From assembly GCA_049649525.1 (NCBI GenBank), contig JBARZE010000001.1:38628-102627 (forward strand): a DNA stretch of 64,000 nucleotides, in the 5' to 3' direction. The notes below the pieces were generated by a model, which was not told the origin of the DNA, did no database searches, and worked only from the letters and a program-made list of their open reading frames with translations. The DNA comes from JAAURB01 sp049649525. Its GTDB lineage: Bacteria > Cyanobacteriota > Cyanobacteriia > Cyanobacteriales > Microcoleaceae. Below, piece by piece: positions 9,963 to 19,400 of this stretch. Within the stretch, counting starts at the first letter, position 1; the number at the start of each line of letters is the position of its first letter. The translations under genes and the position numbers were made by a program.

Positions 9963-10304
9963 GCCAACCCAGCATCCAATCACCCTAAATCAGATTCTCA
10001 AGCTTGCCCTCAACATTAACAATTAACGCCTTTCATCGAGTGCCTCAATTGAGTCAGTGTCGTTACTGCCGAATTGCTAAAGATCATTCACCCTTAAACA
10101 TCACCCCATTCATCGGCTGATGCACCTCACCCTACCCCTTGATGCCTAACTTTCGCTTCTCACCCACTCACACCTAGCGACGCTGTACTAAGGGTGCAAT
10201 CATCATAGCTTTCCCATAACCTCCAACAGTAACGTGTATGTTCTCAATTAGAGTGTTTCGGATTTTTTTAAAACAATACACTCAATCTCAGACGACAGAA
10301 TGAT
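9963..10304. other. Spacer without recognised feature
   Basis: 342 bp between the hypothetical gene and the convergent SGNH hydrolase. C- and T-rich on the plus strand, with no hairpin, repeat or open frame that I could support. Confidence 0.4.
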
Positions 10305-11267
10305 TTAAGCGCGACGCTGATTTGAGATCAATTCTTCAACAACAGTAAGCTTGTTGCCTGAAGTTGACAGATTCGTTGAGTCTGACTGTAAAATTGAAAA
10401 AACAGCTTCAGCGATAATTCGATGAGCCGTAGTGGTGGGGTGAAGCTGATCCCAAAATAGGTATTGCTGAGCATCACAACAAGCTACAACTAAACAACTA
10501 TCGGTTACATTGGTTAGATCAAAATGCCTAGGATTAGCAATCACCCGCTTAAACAATCCTTGAATATCCATTAAGCCTAATTGAATTCCCCTGAGAGATT
10601 GTCTCATTTGTTCTACGGTTGTTTTGAGTAAAGTGTTATGAGTATTGGATAATTGATAGAGTTGAGTTGGGTTGACTTCTGGGCTGTTTTGTGCTATCGG
10701 TGTATCTCCTAACTCGGGTAAATTAAACACTAAGATATAACGCGCTCCAACCTGATACAACAATTCTATTGCTTGAGAGAGGTTGCTAACCGGATCTGCT
10801 GGATTAGTTATTTGTCCACCGAGATAATCATTCGCCCCAGCCCACACAATATACAGGGCATTGGGGTTAGCTTGTTGATGGGTTTGATTTAATCGGGTCA
10901 CAAAGGTATTGATCTGTTGCTGTAAACTAGGTAATGTCGCTCCATTGATGTTTATATCTCCGGTTGTAGCGCCCCCCACGGCAAAATTAATTCCATCTTT
11001 AGCGCTAGACGAGTGAGTAAAGGGTTGTGGATTTAGCCCCAGTTTTGGTGTAAAGTACTCACACCAGACTAACCCGTTAGAAAATCGTTGTTGAGGATAA
11101 GGTGGATTAGCAGGAGTTGTTCCGTCTGTAATTGTAAAAAGATTTCCAGGATCTGATAGACTATCTCCAAATATATAAATTTGATTAAAACGACCCGGAC
11201 TATTGCGAAGGTTTGGATGATTCGATTGAATTACTGTCATTTTGGGTGAAATTGGATTGATACTCAT
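10305..11267 (-). CDS. SGNH/GDSL-family hydrolase
   Basis: The GDSL block I motif IYIFGDSLSDPGN (nucleophile Ser), block III VWAGANDYLGG (Asn of the oxyanion hole) and block V WDQLHPTTTAHR (Asp and His) are all present, so the triad is intact. It belongs with the lipase_GDSL (PF00657) esterases. I take the ATG at 11267; the frame stays open to a TTG at 11342, and another ATG lies at 11240, only 11 codons before the conserved domain region. No clear signal peptide. Substrate is not predictable; relatives cleave esters of lipids or sugars. Confidence 0.88.
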   Translation of the reverse strand: MSINPISPKMTVIQSNHPNLRNSPGRFNQIYIFGDSLSDPGNLFTITDGTTPANPPYPQQRFSNGLVWCEYFTPKLGLNPQPFTHSSSAKDGINFAVGGATTGDININGATLPSLQQQINTFVTRLNQTHQQANPNALYIVWAGANDYLGGQITNPADPVSNLSQAIELLYQVGARYILVFNLPELGDTPIAQNSPEVNPTQLYQLSNTHNTLLKTTVEQMRQSLRGIQLGLMDIQGLFKRVIANPRHFDLTNVTDSCLVVACCDAQQYLFWDQLHPTTTAHRIIAEAVFSILQSDSTNLSTSGNKLTVVEELISNQRRA

Positions 11268-11342
11268 CTGGGCTACAACTACAGAGATACTAATTTTACA
11301 GACGCGATTAATCGGATTAAACCGGGCTGAATTAGATCTCAA

Positions 11343-11921
11343 TCTTTAATTTTTGACCTCAGTTTATCCTGAAAAATCAGACCAATGATAGATGAATCTG
11401 TAAAGTATTTGTAAAGGGACTCAGTTTTAGTTATTATACTTCAATCTTTTTGCTAGCTTCAACCCTTAAAGGTGTGATAAAGTATCAGACTTTTGATTGT
11501 ATTAAAGCCAGTATCGGCAACACTAACTGAGAAAAAGATTAGATATTGAGGAATGCGATCAAATACCAGAAATCAAATGATTCTCTTTTTGCTCTAAGAT
11601 TAAGCTGACTATAAATTTGTATATCACAAGCTGCTGCAAGGATTGATCGATAATGATTTGCGCCGCCAAAACAACAGCAAGATTGTATATTTTCAGATCA
11701 TTAATTTTATTGCTACAATTGATAATAATTTATGACGGGTAGCAGAATTACTATATTGTTGTATAGATTTGATTACAAATTAATTGACTACAAATCTGTT
11801 GATTTTTCTAAAAGTAGCTAAAATTTCTGTTAATATTAATAGATGTTATACTTAATGTAATAGTCAAGTACTTACTTGGAAAGATGATAGGTTACTGAAC
11901 AATGGGCAATAACAAGCAGTA
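11343..11921. other. Spacer between divergent genes
   Basis: About 580 bp, AT-rich, with no supported gene. It must hold the promoters of the divergent SGNH hydrolase and the REC-GGDEF-EAL gene. I see no clear operator palindrome. Confidence 0.4.
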
Positions 11922-13628
11922 ATGAAAAGAATTCTTGTGATTGAAGATGATCGGCTTTTACTCAAAACCATGTTGATCTTGTTAAGAGTAGAAGGATTTC
12001 ATGTGCAAGGAGCAGTAGAAGGTCATCAAGGATTAAAACTGGCAAAAAATAATAATCCAGACCTAATTTTATGTGATTTAGTTCTTCCAGGTTTAGATGG
12101 TTACAGTATTTTAAGGCAGTTAAAACAAGATGCAACAACTGCTTTAATTCCTTTTATTTGTTTAACTGCTTGTCATGGACGGGCCGATTTACGTCAAGTA
12201 ATGGAATTAGGCGGGGATGATTATTTAACTAAACCTTTTACCAAAGCAGAATTACTCGGAGCTATTTCGTCTCAACTGAATAAACAAGAACGAATTCAAC
12301 AGCAAAGTACACAAGTTTTGCATGATGCGATTAAGCAACTTAACGATCAAGTTTATTATGATAGCCTCACTAATCTTCCGAATCGGAGGATGCTACAAGA
12401 TCGATTTCAACAGATTCTCAATCATCAAAATCAAAGCGATCGATTAATTCCTGTTGGTATTCTTTCGATGAATCGACTAGAACATTACAAACAAAGCTTA
12501 GGAATTGATTATAGTGATTTATTAATTCAAGCTGTTCTCGAACGGTTAACTTCAATTGTCGGTCAGAATGGATTTATTGCTCGATTAAATAGTGAACAAA
12601 TCGCGGTCATTCTACCGCCAATTGCTGAGAAATCAGAGATTGATCCACAAATTAAACACTTACTCTATTGTTTATCTCGACCGTTACAAATTATTCAATA
12701 TCAAATTACAATTACTGCTTGTCTGGGGGTGGCACTCTATCCGGAAAATGAACAAAATTTTGATCATTTACTCGCTCAAGCCAATGCAGCCCTTCATGTT
12801 GCTAAACAACAAGGCAGTAATCATTATGTATTATATACCTCAGATATTTCTCTCAGCCTCAAAGATCGTTGGCAATTGGAAAATGATTTACGCCATGCTT
12901 TAATTCATAATGAGTTAACAGTTTATTATCAACCTCAACTCGAACTTCAAACAGAAACTCGTTTATCTGCTGAAGCATTAGTGCGATGGCAACATCCGAC
13001 TCTCGGTTTAATGACTCCCTCACAGTTTTTACCCCTGGCTGAAGAAACGGGGTTAATTGTGTATTTAGATGAATGGATGTTGCAACACGTCACTCAACAA
13101 GCCAGACACTGGCACAAACAAGGGATGCAATTATCCATTTCAGTTAATGTATCTGCCTTGGAATTCAGTCAACGCAATTTAAGTCATAGTATTATGCAAA
13201 TTCTCACAGCAACGGGCTTAGATCCGGGCTGTTTAGAGTTAGAATTAACGGAGAGTATTTTAGTGGAAAATCCGATTCAAGCGTCTCATACTTTGCAGGA
13301 ACTTAAATCTTTAGGGATTAAACTTGCTTTAGATGATTTTGGTACAGGATATTCATCTCTGAGCTATTTACAACAATTTCCCTTTGATAGCCTGAAAATT
13401 GATCGTAGCTTTGTGCATAACGTGGCATTAAATTCTAAAAACGCGGCTATTGTTGCTGCTACGATTCAAATGGCTCATAGTTTAGGGTTACGAGTGGTTG
13501 CTGAAGGAGTGGAAACAGAAGCAGATAAAGCCTTCTTACATCAACATCAATGCGATCGCATTCAAGGATTTTTGTTGAGTCGTCCAGTAGAAGCAATTAC
13601 TTTAGAAAAATTGTGGAATAAAGCTTGA
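11922..13628 (+). CDS. Response regulator with degenerate GGDEF and intact EAL domain
   Basis: 568 residues in three modules. A receiver domain (1-118) has the acidic pair at 8-10, phospho-acceptor Asp52 and Lys104. A GGDEF-type domain (about 145-305) begins DSLTNLPNRR but has LNSEQ (222-226) in place of GGDEF, so it should not make c-di-GMP. An EAL domain (about 320-565) keeps E351-A-L, DDFGTGYSS (471-479) and the later Lys and Glu residues. The expected activity is phosphodiesterase cleavage of c-di-GMP, controlled by phosphorylation of the receiver. No histidine kinase is adjacent. There is no obvious ribosome binding site before the ATG. Confidence 0.92.
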   Translation: MKRILVIEDDRLLLKTMLILLRVEGFHVQGAVEGHQGLKLAKNNNPDLILCDLVLPGLDGYSILRQLKQDATTALIPFICLTACHGRADLRQVMELGGDDYLTKPFTKAELLGAISSQLNKQERIQQQSTQVLHDAIKQLNDQVYYDSLTNLPNRRMLQDRFQQILNHQNQSDRLIPVGILSMNRLEHYKQSLGIDYSDLLIQAVLERLTSIVGQNGFIARLNSEQIAVILPPIAEKSEIDPQIKHLLYCLSRPLQIIQYQITITACLGVALYPENEQNFDHLLAQANAALHVAKQQGSNHYVLYTSDISLSLKDRWQLENDLRHALIHNELTVYYQPQLELQTETRLSAEALVRWQHPTLGLMTPSQFLPLAEETGLIVYLDEWMLQHVTQQARHWHKQGMQLSISVNVSALEFSQRNLSHSIMQILTATGLDPGCLELELTESILVENPIQASHTLQELKSLGIKLALDDFGTGYSSLSYLQQFPFDSLKIDRSFVHNVALNSKNAAIVAATIQMAHSLGLRVVAEGVETEADKAFLHQHQCDRIQGFLLSRPVEAITLEKLWNKA

Positions 13629-13639
13629 GAGATTCTATT

Positions 13640-13667
13640 CATAACTCATAATTCATAATTCACAATT
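13640..13667. repeat. Heptamer tandem repeat (CATAATT type)
   Basis: Four 7-bp units, CATAACT-CATAATT-CATAATT-CACAATT, run over the stop codon region of lepB. They look like the short tandemly repeated heptamers common between cyanobacterial genes. Related arrays lie at 19373 and 43079. Confidence 0.7.
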
Positions 13668-14262
13668 CATTTTCAGAAACTAAACCTAAGCGTTCAAAGG
13701 GCCAAAATCTGACTACCGCTCGACCAATGATATTCTCTTGAGGTAAAAAGCCCCAAATATGAGAATCATTGCTATCGTTACGATTATCCCCCATAACAAA
13801 ATACTGCTGTTGAGGGACTTGTTTGGGTCCCCATTCATATTCAGGCGCTTCAGCTATGTAACGGGCTTCATCAAGGGGTTGATTATCCACATATACTGTA
13901 CCATCATGTACTTCAACGGTTTGACCGGGGCTTGCAATCACTCGTTTAATAAAGGCTTGACCCAGAGAATATCCTTGCCGTTGTAGTTGTTTTGGCGGCG
14001 CAAATACAACAATATCCCCAGGCGAGGGCGGGTGGAAATGATACGATACTTTTTCAATCACAAGGCGATCGCCGATTTCCAGCGTCGGTATCATAGAATC
14101 AGAAGGAATATAACGAGGTTCTGCGACAAAGACTCGAATTAGCAACGATAAGCCTAAGGCAAAAACTAAAACGAATATGTTCTCTCGAAAATTTTTGAGC
14201 GGAGTCTGAGATGTAGAGGAAACAGAGGTCGGCTGAGTTTTGTTTTTCTCGGTTGGTGTCAT
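13660..14262 (-). CDS. lepB: Signal peptidase I
   Basis: 200 residues. One N-terminal membrane helix (about 29-48) is followed by the catalytic Ser in PSDSMIPTL (S56), the general-base Lys in FIKRVIA (K106), and the family box GDNRNDSNDSHIWGFLP. Type I signal peptidases remove signal peptides from exported proteins at the outer face of the plasma or thylakoid membrane. The length is typical of small cyanobacterial LepB proteins. It lies 158 bp downstream of crtR on the same strand. Its 3' end runs into a heptamer repeat. Confidence 0.96.
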   Translation of the reverse strand: MTPTEKNKTQPTSVSSTSQTPLKNFRENIFVLVFALGLSLLIRVFVAEPRYIPSDSMIPTLEIGDRLVIEKVSYHFHPPSPGDIVVFAPPKQLQRQGYSLGQAFIKRVIASPGQTVEVHDGTVYVDNQPLDEARYIAEAPEYEWGPKQVPQQQYFVMGDNRNDSNDSHIWGFLPQENIIGRAVVRFWPFERLGLVSENEL

Positions 14263-14420
14263 CGGGTGAATGTTGCCTGAAGTGGGGGATCAGCTTTAAA
14301 TTATTTGAATCAAGAGATATTGAAAATTTAATAAATAATTCAGGAGAAAGGCAATATATTCTGATGGATGATTTCCAGCAATTAACCTTCCTCCTATATT
14401 TTACCTGTGCTGGCAATTAA

Positions 14421-15320
14421 TTAATCTTTGCTGCTGGTTTTGGGCTGAGGATGATGAAAACGAATGCCGAGAAATACATCATATAGAAAACCCCAAAAGT
14501 CCTTACCTTGTAGAATTCCCAGGGTTTGAGGAGAACCTTTAGCATCGAGCAATGGTTTCATCGCTTCATAAGCTGGTTTATAGTTATACCAGGGAATAGA
14601 TGGCCATAAATGATGAATTAAATGGTAGTTTTGTCCCAAAATTAAGAAATTCAGAATGGGACTGGGATAAACCCGTGCATTTTTCCAACGGTTTGTTTCA
14701 TGGAATGGGCGGTGAGGTAAATAATCAAAAAATAAACCTAATGCTATTCCGACGACTAAAGCCGGGGAAAACCAATAATTGAGGATATATCCAATAAAAC
14801 CATAATGGATACCCAACCCCACAATGGTCGCCACAAACAGCCGACTGAGAAACCACTCTAATAGCTCATGTTTGCGCCATAACCGCCGTTTGAAGAAAAA
14901 GATCTCATGATAAAAGAATCGAGCTGCAATTAGCCACAGCGGCCCTCCTGTTGAAACAAAATGATCCGGATCATTGTCTGGATCGTTGACGTGGGCGTGA
15001 TGCTGAATATGAACTCGGGTAAAAACGGGAAACGCAAATCCTAACATTAACGCACTACCATGTCCCAAGGCGGCATTGACAGTTCGGTTCCGATGAGCCG
15101 CGAGATGGGATGCATCATGAATCACTGTTCCGGAGAGATGTAGTGCCAGAACATTTAATACAAAAGTACACCATCCCGGCCAATGCCAAAACCAATATCC
15201 GATTGTTGAAACCAAAATGAGGGCTACTGCAGTCAAAAACATCAGTAGCGTAAAATTTATGCCCCCACCTGGATCAAAAAACTCCTTGGGCGCTGTCAGT
15301 GGCTGCCGTGCCTCCGACAT
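14421..15320 (-). CDS. crtR: Beta-carotene hydroxylase CrtR
   Basis: 299 residues of the membrane di-iron desaturase/hydroxylase type. Histidine boxes are HDASH, HIQHHAHVND, DPDNDPDH and HLIHH, between about four hydrophobic helices. Segments such as GHGSALMLGFAFPVFTRVH and FDYLPHRPFHET match the CrtR family as I know it from Synechocystis. CrtR adds the 3-hydroxyl groups to beta-carotene, giving zeaxanthin, and acts in myxoxanthophyll synthesis, in the membrane. A standalone gene with its own leader; lepB follows. Confidence 0.93.
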   Translation of the reverse strand: MSEARQPLTAPKEFFDPGGGINFTLLMFLTAVALILVSTIGYWFWHWPGWCTFVLNVLALHLSGTVIHDASHLAAHRNRTVNAALGHGSALMLGFAFPVFTRVHIQHHAHVNDPDNDPDHFVSTGGPLWLIAARFFYHEIFFFKRRLWRKHELLEWFLSRLFVATIVGLGIHYGFIGYILNYWFSPALVVGIALGLFFDYLPHRPFHETNRWKNARVYPSPILNFLILGQNYHLIHHLWPSIPWYNYKPAYEAMKPLLDAKGSPQTLGILQGKDFWGFLYDVFLGIRFHHPQPKTSSKD

Positions 15321-15464
15321 TACTGTCTACACTCCTTATTTTTTTTTACTCGAACTGTATTTTATGGGAGAAATTAAAAGTTGTAAAGTTTTGTGAAAAA
15401 ACTGAACTGTCAATTTAGATATTTTCTCCCGAAATTTGTCCACACCACACACAAACAAACCATC

Positions 15465-16247
15465 ATGTCACAACGTTTACAGTCTATCAAAAAATGGTCT
15501 CGAGCCTTAACTCTTGTTGGTTTATCTCTCAGTTTGCCATTCTCGATGGGAGTCGGTTCAGCGAGGGCGGATTTCTGGATGCCCGGTTGGACACCCCAAG
15601 CGACTGAATGGTTTCCTTTTCCATTGCCTCAAAATTCAGAAGTTCCGACCAATACCTCACAACAGGTTAATCCTGAAATTGAATCGTCTCAAACTACTAC
15701 TGCAACAGACGAACCTATCCCTCAAGTAGAAGTTACTACAACCAATCCCGATGATCCTCGATTTGTCTGCGAACAAGTCGGGAATGAATATACTGTAATG
15801 TATTATCCGCCGAGTCAACAACAAGCCTTTCCTTGGGCAATTCCAGGACAAATGGGGGGCGGTTGGACTCCTGAACGTCGGTGTGTCGAAATTAGCCGTC
15901 GATTAGAATCTTATCGCCCGGACGGCCTTTCTGAAATGCTGACGAGTGTGGAAAATGGCTATAACGTGATCTGCGCCACCACAGAAGATGTGCCAGACTG
16001 TCGAATTGTATTAACGGTCCCAGTGGGTGAAAGTGCTGCATTTGTCCGCGATCGCATTTTCCAAAATTTAGTAGTCGCCGAGAGTGGAGGATCTACTCAA
16101 GGGATTTATACTTTAGTTGACGATCGTTCTGGGGATGAGTTTATTCAAGACCTTTTTGGTCGTCCTCGCCGTAGTCGTTCTAATGGAATTAACTTGAAAC
16201 CCTTCTTACATCCTCAAGATCGCGGCACAGGCACACAATTACGCTAA
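15465..16247 (+). CDS. COP23-domain protein (secreted)
   Basis: I start at the ATG at 15465 (260 residues), which gives a proper signal peptide: positive start SQRLQSIKKW, a hydrophobic core and SARA before DFWMPGW. A GTG at 15393 would add 24 residues. The C-terminal half (DPRFVCEQVGNEYTVMY ... GYNVICATT ... DCRIVLTVP) matches the COP23 domain, named after a circadian oscillating protein of cyanobacteria. The middle is rich in Thr, Gln and Pro. Likely periplasmic or outer-membrane associated. Function is unknown. Confidence 0.82.
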   Translation: MSQRLQSIKKWSRALTLVGLSLSLPFSMGVGSARADFWMPGWTPQATEWFPFPLPQNSEVPTNTSQQVNPEIESSQTTTATDEPIPQVEVTTTNPDDPRFVCEQVGNEYTVMYYPPSQQQAFPWAIPGQMGGGWTPERRCVEISRRLESYRPDGLSEMLTSVENGYNVICATTEDVPDCRIVLTVPVGESAAFVRDRIFQNLVVAESGGSTQGIYTLVDDRSGDEFIQDLFGRPRRSRSNGINLKPFLHPQDRGTGTQLR

Positions 16248-16340
16248 GACTGAGTCAGGAGTCAGGAGTATGTCGTGACGTTGCATACAACCAAAGTAAG
16301 GGAGTGATGATTGAGAGTTTTGATCGGACTCAGGCGTTCG

Positions 16341-16391
16341 TACTCCATGTCTCCCTTATTCTCCAAGTCTCCCTTATCTCCCTCATCTCCC
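16341..16391. repeat. C/T-rich short repeat (TCTCCCTTA type)
   Basis: Imperfect copies of TCTCCCTTA/TCTCCCTCA follow each other in the gap between the COP23 gene and the convergent gamma-glutamyltransferase gene. Close by at 16411-16430 the 10-mer AGCACTACTA is repeated twice. Similar GGGAG-rich tracts occur at about 43010-43050. Probably intergenic repetitive sequence without coding role. Confidence 0.45.
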
Positions 16392-16432
16392 TTTGCCGAT
16401 AGCCAGGGTTAGCACTACTAAGCACTACTACA

Positions 16433-17968
16433 TTAAAGAATTTGACTGGCCCCTTGACGACGAAAATCAGCCACCGCCTGTAATTGACCGTTACTGTCTA
16501 AACCTGCAACTTTAATTGCACCGAAAAACATATCTGTTTCTGTAAATGGATAAGGCACAAACTCAGGAGAAATTAGATTATTATCAATTCCGGGTTCGTA
16601 TAAAAATCGTAATTGCGCCTCTGCTTGTTCGACGTGGAGTCGGGGCGCTACTACAGCCTCTGTTAGAGACAGTCCATTAAAGGCATAATTCATCCAAACT
16701 TGTGCCATAGAAGTGGTGATGCGGCTCGCGCCGGGTGTACCAAAGGCTAAACATCGACCATCCGGATGTCGGGCAATAGTGGGGATCATATTGGAGACGA
16801 GTCGCGAACCCACGGGTGCGGATAAAAAGCCATTCGGGTTGAGTTCGGGTTCTCCCAATGTATTATTGCAAGCAATACCAGTACCGGGAATTGTAATTCC
16901 TGAACCATAGCCGTTACTCATTGATAACGAGACTAATTCACCACTCTCGGTGGCAACAGAAAGGTGGGTTGTGTGGGGAGAATGCAACGCGGTTAGATGT
17001 TGTTGTAAATAGTCTTGTTCGAGTAAAGCCTGAACTTGAGTTTGATCTAAATTTTTAAATGTTTCTTGCCGTAGTTGCAATAATACCTGTTGTGCGATCG
17101 CCTGTTGTAAGACGCGCTCAGCGGGGGTTGCATCGACAGACCAATTTTGTTCTAAAAGGCGAATTAAGCTCCCTAACGCCGCACCACCGACCGCTGGAGG
17201 CGGATTAAGATCGAGTTCAAATCCGGCAGAAGAAAGCTTTAACGGTTGACGAATTTGGGCGCGATAATTCGCTAAATCTTCCCGAGTTACAAATCCACCT
17301 TGTTCTGCCATTTCTGTGGCAAATACAGCAGCCAAATCCCCTTGATATAATGCTTTTGCCCCTTCTGTGGCGATCGCCTCTAGGGTTTGTGACATATCGG
17401 GAATATTAAACCATTCTCCCCCACGGGCCACATCAGAACCGTTAGGGAAAAAGCATTCTCGGCTTGCTTGTTGAGGATAAAATAATAATTGACCTGCAAT
17501 ATTTAACCAGCGTTCGGTCATGGGGCTGAGGGCAAAACTATTACGAGCCAGTTCTAATGCGGGGTTGACTAATTCTCGCCACGGTAAAGACCCATGTCTA
17601 CGCCAAGCGGTTTCTAAGGCGGCTAGCATTCCCGGTACCGCTACAGCAGCGTGTCCCCCCCGAACGGTAATCCCATCCCCGTAAGGTAAATGTACCTCTC
17701 GCCATCCGGCTGTTGTGGGGTCTGTTTGGAGATGACCCGAAGGCATCGCATCCGCGCCATCAATCAATTCTACGGGTTTTCCGGGCATCTGAACCATTAG
17801 GAATGCTGAACCCCCCAGAGAACACATCAGAATCTCCGACAGGGTGGCAGCCAGCGCCGCTGCTACTGCAATATCGATGGCGTTTCCTCCCAATTCAGCA
17901 ATTTGAACACCTGCACCAACAGTTAGGGGAGAGTCGGCAGCAATAGCAGCAGCGGTTTTATTTATCAT
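16433..17968 (-). CDS. ggt: Gamma-glutamyltransferase family protein
   Basis: 511 residues of the N-terminal nucleophile hydrolase type. The processing site and nucleophile Thr lie in HTTHLSVATESGELVSL (near 332), followed by the glycine-rich SNGYGSGITIPGTG and the conserved GTPGASRI. In known members the proenzyme cuts itself before this Thr into large and small subunits and then transfers or hydrolyses the gamma-glutamyl group of glutathione. There is no signal peptide and the protein is somewhat shorter than E. coli GGT, so a cytoplasmic place and another gamma-glutamyl substrate are possible. Monocistronic. Confidence 0.85.
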   Translation of the reverse strand: MINKTAAAIAADSPLTVGAGVQIAELGGNAIDIAVAAALAATLSEILMCSLGGSAFLMVQMPGKPVELIDGADAMPSGHLQTDPTTAGWREVHLPYGDGITVRGGHAAVAVPGMLAALETAWRRHGSLPWRELVNPALELARNSFALSPMTERWLNIAGQLLFYPQQASRECFFPNGSDVARGGEWFNIPDMSQTLEAIATEGAKALYQGDLAAVFATEMAEQGGFVTREDLANYRAQIRQPLKLSSAGFELDLNPPPAVGGAALGSLIRLLEQNWSVDATPAERVLQQAIAQQVLLQLRQETFKNLDQTQVQALLEQDYLQQHLTALHSPHTTHLSVATESGELVSLSMSNGYGSGITIPGTGIACNNTLGEPELNPNGFLSAPVGSRLVSNMIPTIARHPDGRCLAFGTPGASRITTSMAQVWMNYAFNGLSLTEAVVAPRLHVEQAEAQLRFLYEPGIDNNLISPEFVPYPFTETDMFFGAIKVAGLDSNGQLQAVADFRRQGASQIL

Positions 17969-18264
17969 TTTTTACGGATAGGGAATAGGATGTAGAGATT
18001 TTAAGTCATGAGTAATCAGTAGGCAATATAGCGTTTTTCTGGCGGGGGAGGTGTAACTATAACAATAATTAGCCTATATATAAATATCATTAAGAGACAT
18101 TTACAGCAAATTAGAAAATACTGAATTGATTAGATATTAATTTTTCTCGGTTAATTTTACGGTTTTCATATAGAATTTGTACCCACTCAAAACTCCCGTT
18201 AAACTTGAGTAGGATTAACGAGAGTTATTTTAGGGAAAAATGAGATTAAATTGAGGCGTTATTA

Positions 18265-18831
18265 TTATTTGACTAAGTCTGGCGCGTCGTAGATGCCAAA
18301 CTCACTAATACCATGACCACTCATAATAGCTTCAGCTCGAGCGAGTTCATCTGCGGTTCCACTTACCATCAGCAAGTATTCACCCGCTTTAACACTGCGT
18401 TCATATACTTTAGCTTTTTCTTCGGGGATTCCCATTCCGGTTAATGCTCCGACGAGTCCTCCAGTTAAAGCACCCAAACCTGCACCCGCTGCAGTTGTTC
18501 CTAATGCAGATAATTCTCCGGCTAAAAGTACAGGGCCAATTCCTGGAATTGCTAATGTACCTAAACCCACCAGTAAGCCTGTTACACCCCCTAAAACAGT
18601 ACCCGTTACCGCACCAATTCCTGCACCTTCAGAAGCTTCGTTGCCTTTGTCGTTGTCTACAATTTCTTCAGCACCTTGGACATCTTCAAGATTTTTAGCA
18701 ATTAAAGAAACTCGATTCATATCGTAATTGGCATCTTTGAATGCTTGAAGTGCCTTTTCAATCTGCTCACGAGTTCTGAACACACCTACAGCGCGTTTAT
18801 ATACACCGGTATTTGCAGTATTAACTACCAT
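18265..18831 (-). CDS. General stress protein 17M-like, glycine-zipper protein
   Basis: 188 residues. The N-terminus (about 10-55) matches the YflT/GSP17M fold: AVGVFRTREQIEKALQAFKDANYDMNRVSLIAK. The middle (about 70-130) is a run of Gly- and Ala-rich helices (for example GAVTGTVLGGVTGLLVGLG), a glycine zipper that may insert in or associate with membranes. The end resembles a short permuted repeat of the first domain (GEYLLMVSGTADELARAEAIM). Family members rise under stress; the biochemical role is unknown. A standalone gene. Confidence 0.8.
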   Translation of the reverse strand: MVVNTANTGVYKRAVGVFRTREQIEKALQAFKDANYDMNRVSLIAKNLEDVQGAEEIVDNDKGNEASEGAGIGAVTGTVLGGVTGLLVGLGTLAIPGIGPVLLAGELSALGTTAAGAGLGALTGGLVGALTGMGIPEEKAKVYERSVKAGEYLLMVSGTADELARAEAIMSGHGISEFGIYDAPDLVK

Positions 18832-19372
18832 AATTTACCTCATAATTTTTAATTGCAATCACAGTTTCTCTCAAGCTAGTTACTTTTAACATCTTCCTAA
18901 AGAAACAGTTATTGAGATCATTAAATTAAAGATCAAAGTTTTATTCTTTGCTAACAACAAAAAAGAGCGATCGCAGAATTATTAAGATTGACTAAAATCT
19001 TATTCGATGTTTGTCTTCTTCCTCAAGTTAGATATTGAGTGTTCGGCTGATCAATTATTATTTTCGTAAGATTTGTACATACTTATTCTTATAAATATAG
19101 ACTATTAAACCAAAGTCCCTAATAGAGGGATAAATTGCGTGAATTACGGAGTTAAAGTGGAAATTAGGAGTAGTACAAACGATAATGATATAAAAGTTTG
19201 CTATTTCGCTGATATTGAAATCTTCATGGTCAAAAGCCACTGACGCACATAGCTTTATTCGTCGTTATTTGTTATTAGTGATTTGTAGAAAATAGGGATT
19301 TTAAGTAAAAAGTAGGGAGTAAGGAGTAAGAAGTAATCAGCATAGATCTCTAATTGAATTTAGGATTTCATT
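18832..19372. other. Spacer without supported gene
   Basis: About 540 bp between the stress gene and the end of ribD. Only a 60-codon minus-strand frame with unlikely composition is present, which I reject. A GCGATCGC site lies near 18968. The right end has AGTAAGGAGTAAGAAGTAA-type repetitive sequence. Confidence 0.4.
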
Positions 19373-19400
19373 CATAATTCATAATTCATAACTCATCATT
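19373..19400. repeat. Heptamer tandem repeat over the ribD stop codon
   Basis: Four units, CATAATT-CATAATT-CATAACT-CATCATT, cover the stop codon of ribD (19396). The unit and phase are the same as at 13640, where the array lies over the end of lepB. Confidence 0.7.

Noticed and set aside
19058..19240. 60-codon minus-strand frame
   Set aside because: Composition of AT-rich noncoding DNA and no ribosome site.
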